DNA of 64,000 nucleotides from positions 3,198,501 to 3,262,500 of the forward strand of contig NZ_NPJZ01000001.1 in NCBI RefSeq assembly GCF_002245895.1. Direction: 5' to 3'. The notes beneath the pieces are model-generated. The model ran no database searches. It was not told the origin of the DNA and worked only from the letters and a program-made list of their open reading frames with translations. Made by a program: the position numbers and the translations under genes. The DNA comes from Rhodococcus sp. OK302 (lineage in GTDB: Bacteria; Actinomycetota; Actinomycetes; Mycobacteriales; Mycobacteriaceae). Each line of letters opens with the position of its first letter. Position 1 is the first letter of the stretch. Shown piece after piece: positions 34,384-43,358 of the stretch.

Positions 34384-35493
34384 ATGGCTGCCTCTCTTCC
34401 CCTCGTCTTCAATGCACCCAAGCGCGGACTGCCTCCTCGGCACCTCGCCGACCTCGATTCCGCAGAGCGCAAAGAAGCGGTGAAAGAGCTGGGTCTGCCC
34501 GCTTTCCGGGCCGATCAGTTGGCTCGGCAGTACTACGCGCGGCTCGAAGCCGATCCCGAGAAGATGACCGATCTTCCGGCGTCGGTGCGGGAGAAGGTGG
34601 GGGAGTCCCTGTTCCCGAAATTGCTGACGCCGATCAAGCACCTCTCGTGTGATTCCGGAGACACTCGCAAGACCCTGTGGAAGGCGCACGACGGCACGCT
34701 GCTCGAGAGCGTCCTCATGCGTTACCCGGAACGCGCGACTTTGTGCATTTCGAGCCAAGCTGGTTGCGGAATGGCCTGCCCGTTCTGCGCAACGGGCCAG
34801 GCGGGCCTCGACCGGAACCTTTCCACGGCTGAGATCGTCGACCAGGTTCGTGACGCGGCTGCCGCGATGCGCGACGGCGAGATCGCCGGTGGACCGGGCC
34901 GGCTCTCCAACGTTGTGTTCATGGGCATGGGCGAGCCGCTGGCTAACTACAAGCGAGTGGTTGCTGCCGTACGTCGCATCACGTCGCCGGCGCCCGACGG
35001 ACTCGGACTCTCGCAGCGATCTGTCACCGTCTCGACCGTCGGGTTGGCTCCGGCCATCCGCAAGCTGGCCGACGAGGGCCTGAGCGTCACGCTCGCCGTG
35101 TCTTTGCATACGCCTGACGACGAATTGCGCGACACCCTGGTTCCGGTGAACAACCGGTGGTCTGTGGCGGAGGTCTTGTCAGCCGCGCGGTACTACGCCG
35201 ATCAGACCGGCCGACGCGTGTCGATCGAGTACGCGATGATCAAGGAAGTCAACGATCAGCCGTGGCGCGCCGACATGCTCGGTAAGAAACTGAAGAAGGC
35301 CTTGGGCGGCCTTGTTCACGTCAACCTGATTCCGCTCAACCCCACCCCGGGTAGCGAATGGGACGCCAGCCCCAAGGATGTCGAGCGCGAGTTCGTTCGC
35401 CGTGTCATCGCTCAGGGTGTTTCCTGCACGGTTCGCGATACGCGTGGCCAGGAGATTGCAGCTGCCTGTGGTCAGTTGGCTGCCGAAAACTAA
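34384..35493 (+). CDS. rlmN: Dual-specificity 23S rRNA/tRNA adenine C2-methyltransferase RlmN
   Basis: 369 residues. Radical-SAM CxxxCxxC motif CGMACPFC (C128, C132, C135), [18 protein letters not shown] strand ([16 protein letters not shown]), [18 protein letters not shown] and the C-terminal [19 protein letters not shown] with the two cysteines used in the methyl-transfer mechanism. It methylates A2503 of 23S rRNA and A37 of some tRNAs. GGGAG lies about 12 nt upstream of the ATG. A strong terminator follows. Confidence 0.97.
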   Translation: MAASLPLVFNAPKRGLPPRHLADLDSAERKEAVKELGLPAFRADQLARQYYARLEADPEKMTDLPASVREKVGESLFPKLLTPIKHLSCDSGDTRKTLWKAHDGTLLESVLMRYPERATLCISSQAGCGMACPFCATGQAGLDRNLSTAEIVDQVRDAAAAMRDGEIAGGPGRLSNVVFMGMGEPLANYKRVVAAVRRITSPAPDGLGLSQRSVTVSTVGLAPAIRKLADEGLSVTLAVSLHTPDDELRDTLVPVNNRWSVAEVLSAARYYADQTGRRVSIEYAMIKEVNDQPWRADMLGKKLKKALGGLVHVNLIPLNPTPGSEWDASPKDVEREFVRRVIAQGVSCTVRDTRGQEIAAACGQLAAEN

Positions 35494-35506
35494 GAGCTCC
35501 AACACA

Positions 35507-35543
35507 AAAGACCTCCACGAACACTGGGTTCGTGGAGGTCTTT
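35507..35543. terminator. Bidirectional terminator after rlmN
   Basis: A perfect 16-bp stem AAAGACCTCCACGAAC and complement, loop ACTGG, is followed by GTTTG. It is shared with the convergent DUF2631 gene. Confidence 0.92.
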
Positions 35544-35546
35544 GTT

Positions 35547-35584
35547 TGTCTGTCGCTATCGAGGGTGTCTGTCTCTATCGCGGG
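35547..35584. repeat. 19-bp tandem duplication at the DUF2631 gene end
   Basis: TGTCTGTCGCTATCGAGGG (35547-35565) and TGTCTGTCTCTATCGCGGG (35566-35584) differ at two positions. The second unit contains the stop codon of the DUF2631 gene. Confidence 0.7.
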
Positions 35585-35844
35585 TGGCGACGGACAACCA
35601 TGTCGCGGATCAAGATGATCGCCATCAAGCCGGCGGTACCGATCAGCCACAGGTCCTCGACCTTGCCGCTGTGATTGCCGATCATCATCAGGAGAAGGAA
35701 TACCGTGAAGAACCATCCGGCAATACGCATCGCCTTGAGGCTTTCGCCACTCCACCCCCATGCGGCTGAGGGAACCTCGGCCTCATCGACGTGCGAGACC
35801 ACGACGGGGGCGCTGGACTTGACGTCCAACTGGGTATCGGCCAC
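35575..35844 (-). CDS. DUF2631 small membrane protein
   Basis: 89 residues, MADTQLDVKSSAPVVVSHVDEAEVPSAAWGWSGESLKAMRIAGWFFTVFLLLMMIGNHSGKVEDLWLIGTAGLMAIILIRDMVVRRHPR. Two TM helices (about 42-57 and 66-82) follow a soluble acidic N-terminus with the conserved WGWSGES. It is found only in mycolic-acid actinobacteria, near dxr. Function unknown. It is divergent from dxr. Confidence 0.8.
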   Translation of the reverse strand: MADTQLDVKSSAPVVVSHVDEAEVPSAAWGWSGESLKAMRIAGWFFTVFLLLMMIGNHSGKVEDLWLIGTAGLMAIILIRDMVVRRHPR

Positions 35845-35964
35845 GGTCGATCCTCCTGCTCATTCGGTTGAACTACTGCCCAATATCGTGACATACGACC
35901 GGCCGTCGTACGTAGTTGGGCGTCGATAAGGTTGTTCTCAGGTCTTATCAGGAACAATGGACGA

Positions 35965-37122
35965 GTGCAGGAAACCAGACCCACTCGCGTCCTTCTCCTC
36001 GGCAGTACCGGTTCCATCGGTACTCAGGCCTTGGAAGTCATCGCCGCTAACCCCGAACGGTTCGAAGTGGTCGGTCTGGCTGCCGGCGGGAACAACGTCG
36101 AATTGTTGGCCCAGCAGATCGAAGCGACGGGGGTCAGTGACGTCGCCGTTGCCAATCCGGACGCCGCAGCTTCGCTTCATTCCGTGACGGCCCGTTCCGG
36201 TCCTGGTGCTGCAGCGGAGTTGGTACGCGAGAGCGGCGCCGACGTCGTTCTCAACGCTCTGGTCGGATCGCTGGGACTCGAACCGACCTTGGCTGCTCTC
36301 GAGTCGGGTGCACGGTTGGCCCTTGCCAACAAGGAATCGTTGGTCGCCGGCGGCGCGCTGGTCACCAAGGCCGCGGCGCCCGGTCAGATCGTGCCCGTCG
36401 ACTCCGAACACTCGGCGCTGGCGCAGTGCCTGCGCGGCGGTACCGCCGACGAAGTGGCGCGCTTGGTTCTCACTGCGTCGGGTGGGCCGTTTCGTGGCTG
36501 GACGGCGCAGGCTCTCGAGTCTGTGACGCCTGAGCAAGCCGGCGCCCATCCCACCTGGTCGATGGGTCCGATGAACACTCTCAACTCGGCAACCCTGGTG
36601 AACAAGGGACTCGAGTTGATCGAGACGAATTTGCTCTTCGGTATCGACTACGACCGGATCGACGTCACGGTCCATCCGCAGTCGATCGTCCATTCCATGG
36701 TCACGTTCTTCGACGGTTCGACTTTGGCGCAGGCGAGTCCGCCGGACATGAAGCTCCCGATCGCCCTCGCGTTGGGATGGCCCGATCGAATTGCCGGCGC
36801 CGCTGCGGCATGCGACTTCACGAAGGCGTCGACGTGGGATTTCGAGCCGCTCGACGAAACGGTCTTTCCGGCCGTCGAGTTGGCCCGTAGCGCCGGCAAG
36901 GCCGGTGGCTGCTTCACGGCAATCTACAACGCCGCCAACGAGATTGCTGCGCAGGCATTTCTCGACGGTGTCATTACTTTCCCGACCATTGTTCGTACGG
37001 TGTCCGCTGTTCTCGATGAAGCGGGCGAGTGGTCGGCGGAACCGACTACGGTGGACGACGTTCTGGCCGCAGACGGCTGGGCACGCACGCGAGCGCGTCA
37101 GCTCGTGAAGCAGGAGGGCTAG
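35965..37122 (+). CDS. dxr: 1-deoxy-D-xylulose 5-phosphate reductoisomerase
   Basis: The GTG at 35965 ([19 protein letters not shown]) is favoured over the further upstream in-frame codon, giving 385 residues. NADPH loop [55 protein letters not shown] and the C-terminal domain are complete. It converts DXP to MEP, the committed step of the non-mevalonate isoprenoid pathway. Followed after 6 nt by rip1, with ispG beyond. Confidence 0.96.
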   Translation: MQETRPTRVLLLGSTGSIGTQALEVIAANPERFEVVGLAAGGNNVELLAQQIEATGVSDVAVANPDAAASLHSVTARSGPGAAAELVRESGADVVLNALVGSLGLEPTLAALESGARLALANKESLVAGGALVTKAAAPGQIVPVDSEHSALAQCLRGGTADEVARLVLTASGGPFRGWTAQALESVTPEQAGAHPTWSMGPMNTLNSATLVNKGLELIETNLLFGIDYDRIDVTVHPQSIVHSMVTFFDGSTLAQASPPDMKLPIALALGWPDRIAGAAAACDFTKASTWDFEPLDETVFPAVELARSAGKAGGCFTAIYNAANEIAAQAFLDGVITFPTIVRTVSAVLDEAGEWSAEPTTVDDVLAADGWARTRARQLVKQEG

Positions 37123-37128
37123 AGCTTC

Positions 37129-38343
37129 GTGGTTTTCGCATTTGGCGTAGTGCTGTTCGCCCTCGGTATCGGCGTGTCCATCGCTTTGCACGAGGCCGGC
37201 CACATGTGGACGGCCAAGGCGCTGGGCATGAGAGTTCGCCGCTACTACATCGGCTTCGGTCCCAAGATTTTCTCGTTCCGTCGTGGTGAGACCGAATACG
37301 GACTCAAGGCGCTCCCTCTCGGTGGTTTCTGCGACATCGCGGGCATGACGGCGCTCGACGAGATGACGCCCGAAGAAGAGCCGTACGCCATGTACAAGAA
37401 GGCGACGTGGAAGCGCGTCGTCGTCATGTCGGGTGGCATCGCGATGAACTTCATCCTGGGGCTCGTCCTGATCTACGGCCTGCTACTCGGCTGGGGGCGG
37501 GGTGAGCCGGCGCCGCCGGTGGTACAGGCAGTCACCTGTGTTGCGCCTGATCAGTTGGGTCAGGAAGGAAACTTCGATCTGACGGAATGCTCCGGCGGAG
37601 GCCCCGCCGGCGAGGCGGGCTTGCGTGCCGGCGATCGCATCACAGCCGTCGACGGGCAGAAGACGGAGACCTTTCCCGAAGTTGCCAAGGCGATCCGCGG
37701 AGTAGAGGGTCCCGTTGTCTTCTCGGTTGAGCGTGACGGGCAGTCGATGTCGATCACGGTGGTGCCTGACCGAGTCCAGCGATACGTGAATTCCGCCAGC
37801 GGAGTCCCGGTGAAGCAAGAAGTGTCGGCGGTGGGAATCGGCGGTCCCAGCGCGACATGGATCGAGTACAACGCACTCACTGCAGTACCCGCAGCGTTCG
37901 ACTACACCGGCGAGTTGTTGGTCGACTCGGTGAAGGCGTTGGCTGATATTCCGTCGAAGGTCGGTGCGCTCTGGGAGTCCGTCACCGGTGGTGAGCGTGC
38001 GCAGGACACACCGATCAGCGTGGTCGGAGCCAGTGTCATCGGTGGTGAAGCCGCTGATCGCGCTGAATGGGCGATGTTTGTGGGCCTACTCGCGTCGATC
38101 AACTTTTTCCTCGGCGTGTTCAACATCCTCCCGCTGCTGCCTCTCGACGGTGGCCACATCGCGGTCGTGTTCTACGAACGGATTCGTGACTGGTTCCGTG
38201 CGCGTCGCGGTCTGATCGCCGGTGGTCCCGTGGATTACACAAAACTTTTGCCGATCACCTACGTCTTCATCGTCATTGGCGGCGCGTTCATGTTGCTGAC
38301 ATTGACGGCAGACATCGTCAACCCCATCAAGATCTTCGGATAG
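37129..38343 (+). CDS. rip1: Site-2 intramembrane metalloprotease Rip1 (RseP family)
   Basis: 404 residues from GTG. TM1 contains zinc motif HEAGH (21-25). A PDZ-like domain lies near 160-210 (GPAGEAGLRAGDRITAVDGQKTE). The second active-site motif LPLLPLDGGH is near the C-terminus. It cleaves anti-sigma factors within the membrane; in mycobacteria Rip1 controls several sigma regulons and cell-envelope lipids. It lies between dxr and ispG as in mycobacteria. Confidence 0.95.
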   Translation: MVFAFGVVLFALGIGVSIALHEAGHMWTAKALGMRVRRYYIGFGPKIFSFRRGETEYGLKALPLGGFCDIAGMTALDEMTPEEEPYAMYKKATWKRVVVMSGGIAMNFILGLVLIYGLLLGWGRGEPAPPVVQAVTCVAPDQLGQEGNFDLTECSGGGPAGEAGLRAGDRITAVDGQKTETFPEVAKAIRGVEGPVVFSVERDGQSMSITVVPDRVQRYVNSASGVPVKQEVSAVGIGGPSATWIEYNALTAVPAAFDYTGELLVDSVKALADIPSKVGALWESVTGGERAQDTPISVVGASVIGGEAADRAEWAMFVGLLASINFFLGVFNILPLLPLDGGHIAVVFYERIRDWFRARRGLIAGGPVDYTKLLPITYVFIVIGGAFMLLTLTADIVNPIKIFG

Positions 38344-38417
38344 CGTCGACCAGCGCAATCGTCCGCGAGTGACACCCCGGCTAAACTTGCAGTGAAGCTA
38401 TGAAAGAAGGCACAGAC

Positions 38418-39575
38418 GTGACCATCCCTATCGGTTTGGGAATGCCCTCGGCACCCGCAGCGATTCTCGCTCCGCGACGCAAGACCCGACAGTTGATGGT
38501 CGGTAATGTCGGTGTCGGAAGTGATTTCCCGATCTCGGTGCAGTCGATGACTACAACCAAGACACACGACATCAATGCGACGCTTCAGCAGATCGCCGAG
38601 CTGACTGCCTCGGGTTGTGACATCGTCCGAGTTGCCTGCCCCCGGCAGGAGGACGCCGACGCGCTGTCGATCATCGCCAAGAAGAGCCAGATCCCGGTTA
38701 TCGCGGATATTCATTTCCAGCCGCGATACATTTTTGCTGCCATTGATGCCGGTTGCGCCGCTGTCCGCGTCAACCCGGGCAACATCAAGGAATTTGACGG
38801 CCGTGTCAAAGAGGTAGCCAAGGCTGCCGGAGATGCGGGCATACCGATTCGTATCGGCGTCAACGCTGGTTCCCTGGATCCGCGGTTGATGGAGAAGTAC
38901 GGCAAGGCGACGCCGGAAGCCCTGGTCGAGTCTGCGCTGTGGGAAGCCGGTCTGTTCGAAGAGCACGGTTTCGGCGACATCAAGATCTCCGTCAAGCACA
39001 ACGACCCGGTCATCATGGTCGAGGCGTACCGCCAGCTCGCCGCAAAATGTGACTACCCGTTGCACCTCGGCGTCACCGAGGCCGGTCCGGCATTCCAGGG
39101 CACCATCAAGTCCGCAGTCGCTTTCGGTGCATTGCTCGCCGAAGGAATCGGCGACACGATTCGTGTCTCCCTCTCGGCTCCGCCTGCCGAAGAAATCAAG
39201 GTCGGAAACCAGATTCTGCAGTCGTTGAACTTGCGTCCGCGCAAGCTCGAGATCGTGTCCTGCCCGTCGTGTGGGCGTGCCCAGGTCGACGTCTACACCT
39301 TGGCCGACCAGGTCGCCGCCGGTCTCGAAGGCATGGAGATCCCGCTGCGCGTCGCGGTCATGGGTTGCGTCGTCAACGGTCCGGGAGAAGCACGTGAAGC
39401 CGATCTCGGGGTCGCGTCGGGCAACGGTAAGGGCCAGATCTTCGTGAAGGGCAAGGTCATCAAGACAGTGCCCGAAGCGATGATCGTCGAGACCTTGATC
39501 GAAGAGGCGATGAAGATCGCCGAAAGCATGGAAGGTGATCCGTCGGAGGGTGCTCCGGTAGTTACCGTCAGCTGA
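38418..39575 (+). CDS. ispG: (E)-4-hydroxy-3-methylbut-2-enyl-diphosphate synthase
   Basis: GTG at 38418 with AAGAAGG 7 nt upstream (the ATG at 38400 lacks one), 385 residues. [50 protein letters not shown] and the [4Fe-4S] ligands in [10 protein letters not shown] and GCVVNGPGE are intact. It makes HMBPP in the MEP pathway using reduced ferredoxin or flavodoxin. Confidence 0.96.
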   Translation: MTIPIGLGMPSAPAAILAPRRKTRQLMVGNVGVGSDFPISVQSMTTTKTHDINATLQQIAELTASGCDIVRVACPRQEDADALSIIAKKSQIPVIADIHFQPRYIFAAIDAGCAAVRVNPGNIKEFDGRVKEVAKAAGDAGIPIRIGVNAGSLDPRLMEKYGKATPEALVESALWEAGLFEEHGFGDIKISVKHNDPVIMVEAYRQLAAKCDYPLHLGVTEAGPAFQGTIKSAVAFGALLAEGIGDTIRVSLSAPPAEEIKVGNQILQSLNLRPRKLEIVSCPSCGRAQVDVYTLADQVAAGLEGMEIPLRVAVMGCVVNGPGEAREADLGVASGNGKGQIFVKGKVIKTVPEAMIVETLIEEAMKIAESMEGDPSEGAPVVTVS

Positions 39576-39667
39576 GATACTGGCCCGTAAGTTTCAGGTT
39601 CGTGGCAATCTGAGTGCATTACAAGTCCAGGTAAGAATGGACGCACGATGAGCGGAGGGGTTGGTCG

Positions 39668-40504
39668 ATGCTGAAACTCCTTGGAGCCAAGCAGATCGGG
39701 AGTCGTGACCTCGACGATGTACGTCGTGTCCTCGACGCCGATCCGATTGCCTCGTGCATGATCGCCTCGCGGGTCGAGGAATTCGGCGTCGACCCGCGCA
39801 TGATCCACGGTGAACTGTGGAGTCGCGGTGGCCCGACGTCGTCGCTGTGTTTCGCCGGCGCAAATCTGGTACCGCTACGCGGGGAACTCGACGACATACG
39901 TGCGTTCGCCGACCGTGCCTGCCGGATACCGCGAATGTGCTCGTCGCTGGTTGGTCGGGCCGAACTGGCGTTGCCGCTGTGGGAGATGCTGGAACTGGAC
40001 TGGGGGAGCGCTCGGGAAGTTCGCGCGGAGCAGCCTCTGATGGCTGTTTCCGAGCCGTTGGCGTGCGCGCCCAACCCGTCCGTGCGTCAGGTTCGCTCGG
40101 ACGAACTCGACATCTATCTGCCGGCTGCAGTGTCGATGTTCATCGAAGAGGTCGGTATCGACCCGCGGGCCAATGACGGTGGACGCGGATATCGGCATCG
40201 CGTGGCCAGCCTGATCGCGGCCGGCCGGGCCTGGGCACATATCGAGGACGGGCAGGTCGTCTTCAAAGCCGAGGTGGGTTCGGTGTCGTCGCGGTGCGGT
40301 CAGATCCAAGGGGTGTGGGTCAACCCGGAATTTCGTGGTCAGGGGCACGGGATCACCGGAACTGCTGCGGTGGCCGAGTCCATCATGGCGAGCGGTCGCA
40401 TTGCGAGTCTGTACGTCAACAGCTTCAACACAATTGCGCGCTCTACCTATTCGCGCGTCGGTTTCCGTCAGGTTGCGACGTTCGCGACTGTTCTCCTCGA
40501 TTGA
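39668..40504 (+). CDS. GNAT-family N-acetyltransferase with DUF4081 domain
   Basis: 278 residues, ATG preceded by GCGGAGGGG. The N-terminal DUF4081 part (about 1-125) is followed by a GNAT fold with acetyl-CoA motif A GVWVNPEFRGQGHGITGTAAVAE (about 217-239) and the C-terminal NSFNTIARSTYSRVGFRQV. It is at the conserved place between ispG and the penicillin-binding lipoprotein (Rv2867c position). The acceptor is unknown. Confidence 0.88.
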   Translation: MLKLLGAKQIGSRDLDDVRRVLDADPIASCMIASRVEEFGVDPRMIHGELWSRGGPTSSLCFAGANLVPLRGELDDIRAFADRACRIPRMCSSLVGRAELALPLWEMLELDWGSAREVRAEQPLMAVSEPLACAPNPSVRQVRSDELDIYLPAAVSMFIEEVGIDPRANDGGRGYRHRVASLIAAGRAWAHIEDGQVVFKAEVGSVSSRCGQIQGVWVNPEFRGQGHGITGTAAVAESIMASGRIASLYVNSFNTIARSTYSRVGFRQVATFATVLLD

Positions 40505-40552
40505 GTCGTGCCTGCGCTTTGCCGAGTGGGCCTCGACCTAGTATGGGATTCG

Positions 40553-42367
40553 ATGAATACTCGGTCGTTCTCCCGTAGTCGCCCCGCGCAAATTCTGGCG
40601 TCCTGCACTGTCGTAATTCTGGCGGTGGGGATCAGCTCGTGTACTCCGAAGCCTTCGGGGCCGGAACCCGTCGCACAGCAGTTTCTGAGTGCGTTCGGTG
40701 ATCGTGACATCGAGGAAGCTGCCTCGCTGACGGACCGTCCTGATTCGGCGGGAGCGGTCATGAGCGATACCTGGGACGCGCTGCAGGCCGATTCCATGAC
40801 TGCGGAAACGACGTCGGTCAAGATGAGCGGTGATACCGCGACGGTCGGCTACACCTACGTGTGGAACCTCCCGAAAGATCGTGTCTGGACGTACGACGGT
40901 GAGATCAAGATGGGTCGCAAGGACGGAAATTGGTCTGTCCGTTGGAGTTCTACCGACGTGCATCCCCGCCTCGGCGACAAGCAGACTATGTCTTTGCGAT
41001 CGAAAGCCGCGCCGCGGGCTCGGGTCAACGAGCATTCGGGCACCGATGTCCTGGTTCCGGGAATCGTGTACCGGGTCAAGTTCGATCGGTCGAAGAGTGC
41101 GGACGTCATCGGCGCGGCAAATAGCTTGGCCGCGACACTGGTTCGGTTCGACTCGTCTCTGACCGGTCAGTCGATTGCCGAGTCGTCGACCGCCGTCAAG
41201 GGCGACTACCTGGTGACACGTTTGCGCAGTGACGATTACGAAGCGGTGTCCGCGCAATTGGCCGGAATCCCCGGTGTGACCGTGTCCGACGAATCGGATC
41301 TGGTTTCGACGGATCCGGAATTTGCGCCAGATCTGTTGGGGCAGATCAAGAAAACCATTATCGACGAGGTCGACGGCAAAGCCGGCTGGAGCGTCGTCAC
41401 GGTCAATCAGAACGGCGTCGACACCGACGTGCTGACGGAGACTGCGCCGCAACCGGTTCCGTCGTTCACGATCAGTCTCGACCGCAACATTCAGATCGCG
41501 GCTCAGCGGGCCGTCGCTGTCAGTGCGGACCAGGCGATGATGGTGGTCATCGAGCCTTCGACGGGCGCAATTCTCGCGGTGGCTCAGAACAAGGCCGCCG
41601 ATCGTGATGGTCCGGTTGCGACGATGGGCCTCTACCCGCCGGGTTCCACGTTCAAGATCGTGACTGCCGGCGCTGCCATTTCGGGCGGTCAGGCGACACC
41701 CGAGACTATGGTGCCGTGTCCGGGCCGCATCGAGATCGGGCAGCGCAGTGTGCCCAACTACAACGAATTCTCGCTGGGCACAGTGCCGATGGCGACTGCG
41801 TTTGCCCGTTCGTGCAATACGTCGTTCGCGAAGTTGGCCAGCGAAATGGATCCCGATGCCTTGACCACCGCAGCCTCGCAGTTCGGTATCGGACCCGATT
41901 ACAACGTGGTGGGATTGCCGACGGAGTCGGGTTCGGTACCGCCGGCACCGGATCTGGCGCAGCGCACAGAAGACGGCTTCGGGCAGGGCTTGGTTGTAGT
42001 GAGCCCCTTCGGAATGGCATTGGCAGCGGCGACGGTTGCCCATGGGTCCACGCCGGTGCCACAACTGATTTCGGGTCGCGAAACCACCGTCGACGGCCAC
42101 CGGCCGTTGATCAGTACGGAGATGGTCGACGGCTTGCGCGGAATGATGCGCCTCGTGGTCACCAGCGGTACTGCCGAGCGGGTCAAGGATCAGGGTGAGG
42201 TGTACGGAAAAACCGGTGAAGCAGAGGTCGATGGTGGCTCCCACGCCTGGTTCGTCGGCTACCGCGGGAACTTGGCTTTTGCGACTCTTGTTGTCCGGGG
42301 TGGAAGTTCGGACAATGCGGTGGGCGTGACGCGAGATATGTTGGCGGCGTTGCCTGAAGGGTACTGA
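40553..42367 (+). CDS. Penicillin-binding lipoprotein (class B transpeptidase, MecA-N domain)
   Basis: ATG at 40553, 604 residues. Lipoprotein signal peptide with VGISSC lipobox; NTF2-like MecA N-terminal domain (about 35-150); PBP dimerisation domain; transpeptidase domain with STFK (PPGSTFKIVTA), SCN (RSCNTSFAKLA) and KTG (YGKTGEAEV). All three active motifs are canonical. It corresponds in length and place to Rv2864c. It cross-links peptidoglycan at the outer membrane face and is a beta-lactam target. It is convergent with the LuxR gene, with 4 bp between. Confidence 0.93.
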   Translation: MNTRSFSRSRPAQILASCTVVILAVGISSCTPKPSGPEPVAQQFLSAFGDRDIEEAASLTDRPDSAGAVMSDTWDALQADSMTAETTSVKMSGDTATVGYTYVWNLPKDRVWTYDGEIKMGRKDGNWSVRWSSTDVHPRLGDKQTMSLRSKAAPRARVNEHSGTDVLVPGIVYRVKFDRSKSADVIGAANSLAATLVRFDSSLTGQSIAESSTAVKGDYLVTRLRSDDYEAVSAQLAGIPGVTVSDESDLVSTDPEFAPDLLGQIKKTIIDEVDGKAGWSVVTVNQNGVDTDVLTETAPQPVPSFTISLDRNIQIAAQRAVAVSADQAMMVVIEPSTGAILAVAQNKAADRDGPVATMGLYPPGSTFKIVTAGAAISGGQATPETMVPCPGRIEIGQRSVPNYNEFSLGTVPMATAFARSCNTSFAKLASEMDPDALTTAASQFGIGPDYNVVGLPTESGSVPPAPDLAQRTEDGFGQGLVVVSPFGMALAAATVAHGSTPVPQLISGRETTVDGHRPLISTEMVDGLRGMMRLVVTSGTAERVKDQGEVYGKTGEAEVDGGSHAWFVGYRGNLAFATLVVRGGSSDNAVGVTRDMLAALPEGY

Positions 42368-42371
42368 CGGC

Positions 42372-43232
42372 TCAGGGAAGTAGTCCCAGCTTTCTGGCCG
42401 TCACGACGGCCTCGTGTCGTGAGTGTGCGTCGAGTTTGCTCATTGCGCTTCGCAGGTAGCTTTTGACGGTCTCCGCGCTGACCGAAAGCCGGCCCGCAGT
42501 TTCAAGGTTGGTGCATCCGAGAGCGACCTGAGACAGGACGTCGACCTCACGCGGTGTGAGTGTCACGGTGGTTTCGGGGTCGATGCCCGTGGGGCTCAGG
42601 AGAAGTGCCAGCCGTTGGGACAGTCCCCGAAGTTTGATCTGCAGGTCGGAATCGGTGACAGTGTTTGCAACGCTGCGTAGTTCGGCGTGGACGTCACGAA
42701 TCTCTTCGGTGGACATACCGTCGCCGGTAGTGGCGGATGCGGCGTGCAGGAGTTGGAGTCGTCTGTCGACTTCGTCGCGGATTGCCAACTCCGTGCCCAG
42801 GCGCCGCGACGCGGACACCATGATGTCGGCAGTTCGGTTGCCGATCGGGGCGAAGTCTCGGATCGCGGCATAGAGCACCGCACGAGACTTGCCTGCAACG
42901 ATCACCGGGACCGCGAGGATGGAGTGCAGTCCCTCGCCCAATACCGGCCGATCGTAATGATGGGTGATTGATTGAGAATTGCCGTAGTCGTTGACCGCGA
43001 ACGGCGAGCGTTGGTCAACGACGCGTCCGCCCATTCCCGATCGCGGCGGGATAGCGAGACCTTTGAGGTTGTTGGTGCGGGTGCCCACGAACTCGGTCAG
43101 GTGCAAAGTTTCGTCCTGCACTTCGCCGCCGAAGAGCACTGGAACTACTCCCTGAGCTGCGATGGATCGAAGTTCGCTTCGCATGGCATCCCCGTCGCGG
43201 GGGCGTAGAAGGTGTGATGCGAGTCTGGACAC
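42372..43232 (-). CDS. GAF-domain LuxR-family transcriptional regulator
   Basis: 286 residues from GTG. A GAF-like sensor region (about 25-155, MRSELRSIAAQGVVPVLFGG...GEGLHSILAVPVIVAGKSRAVLYAAIR) is followed by a helical linker and a C-terminal LuxR HTH (VTLTPREVDVLSQVALGCTNLETAGRLSVSAETVKSYLRSAMSKLDAHSRHEAVVTARKLGLL). No receiver domain. It is divergent from an acyl-CoA synthetase gene and probably controls it in response to a small ligand. Confidence 0.88.
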   Translation of the reverse strand: MSRLASHLLRPRDGDAMRSELRSIAAQGVVPVLFGGEVQDETLHLTEFVGTRTNNLKGLAIPPRSGMGGRVVDQRSPFAVNDYGNSQSITHHYDRPVLGEGLHSILAVPVIVAGKSRAVLYAAIRDFAPIGNRTADIMVSASRRLGTELAIRDEVDRRLQLLHAASATTGDGMSTEEIRDVHAELRSVANTVTDSDLQIKLRGLSQRLALLLSPTGIDPETTVTLTPREVDVLSQVALGCTNLETAGRLSVSAETVKSYLRSAMSKLDAHSRHEAVVTARKLGLLP

Positions 43233-43358
43233 GCCGTACCCCTTTCCGGGGGTAGTGAAGTTTCCTTGTGAGCTGGATCATAGGTGGTGGGCAGTATGTA
43301 TGACGAGTCGGTCGTCGAACCCGCCGCCCAACCATACGACCATCAAAGGAGCACGTCG

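Noticed and set aside
40538..42244. A 568-codon minus-strand open frame
   Set aside because: Antisense to the penicillin-binding lipoprotein, no start signal or family features.
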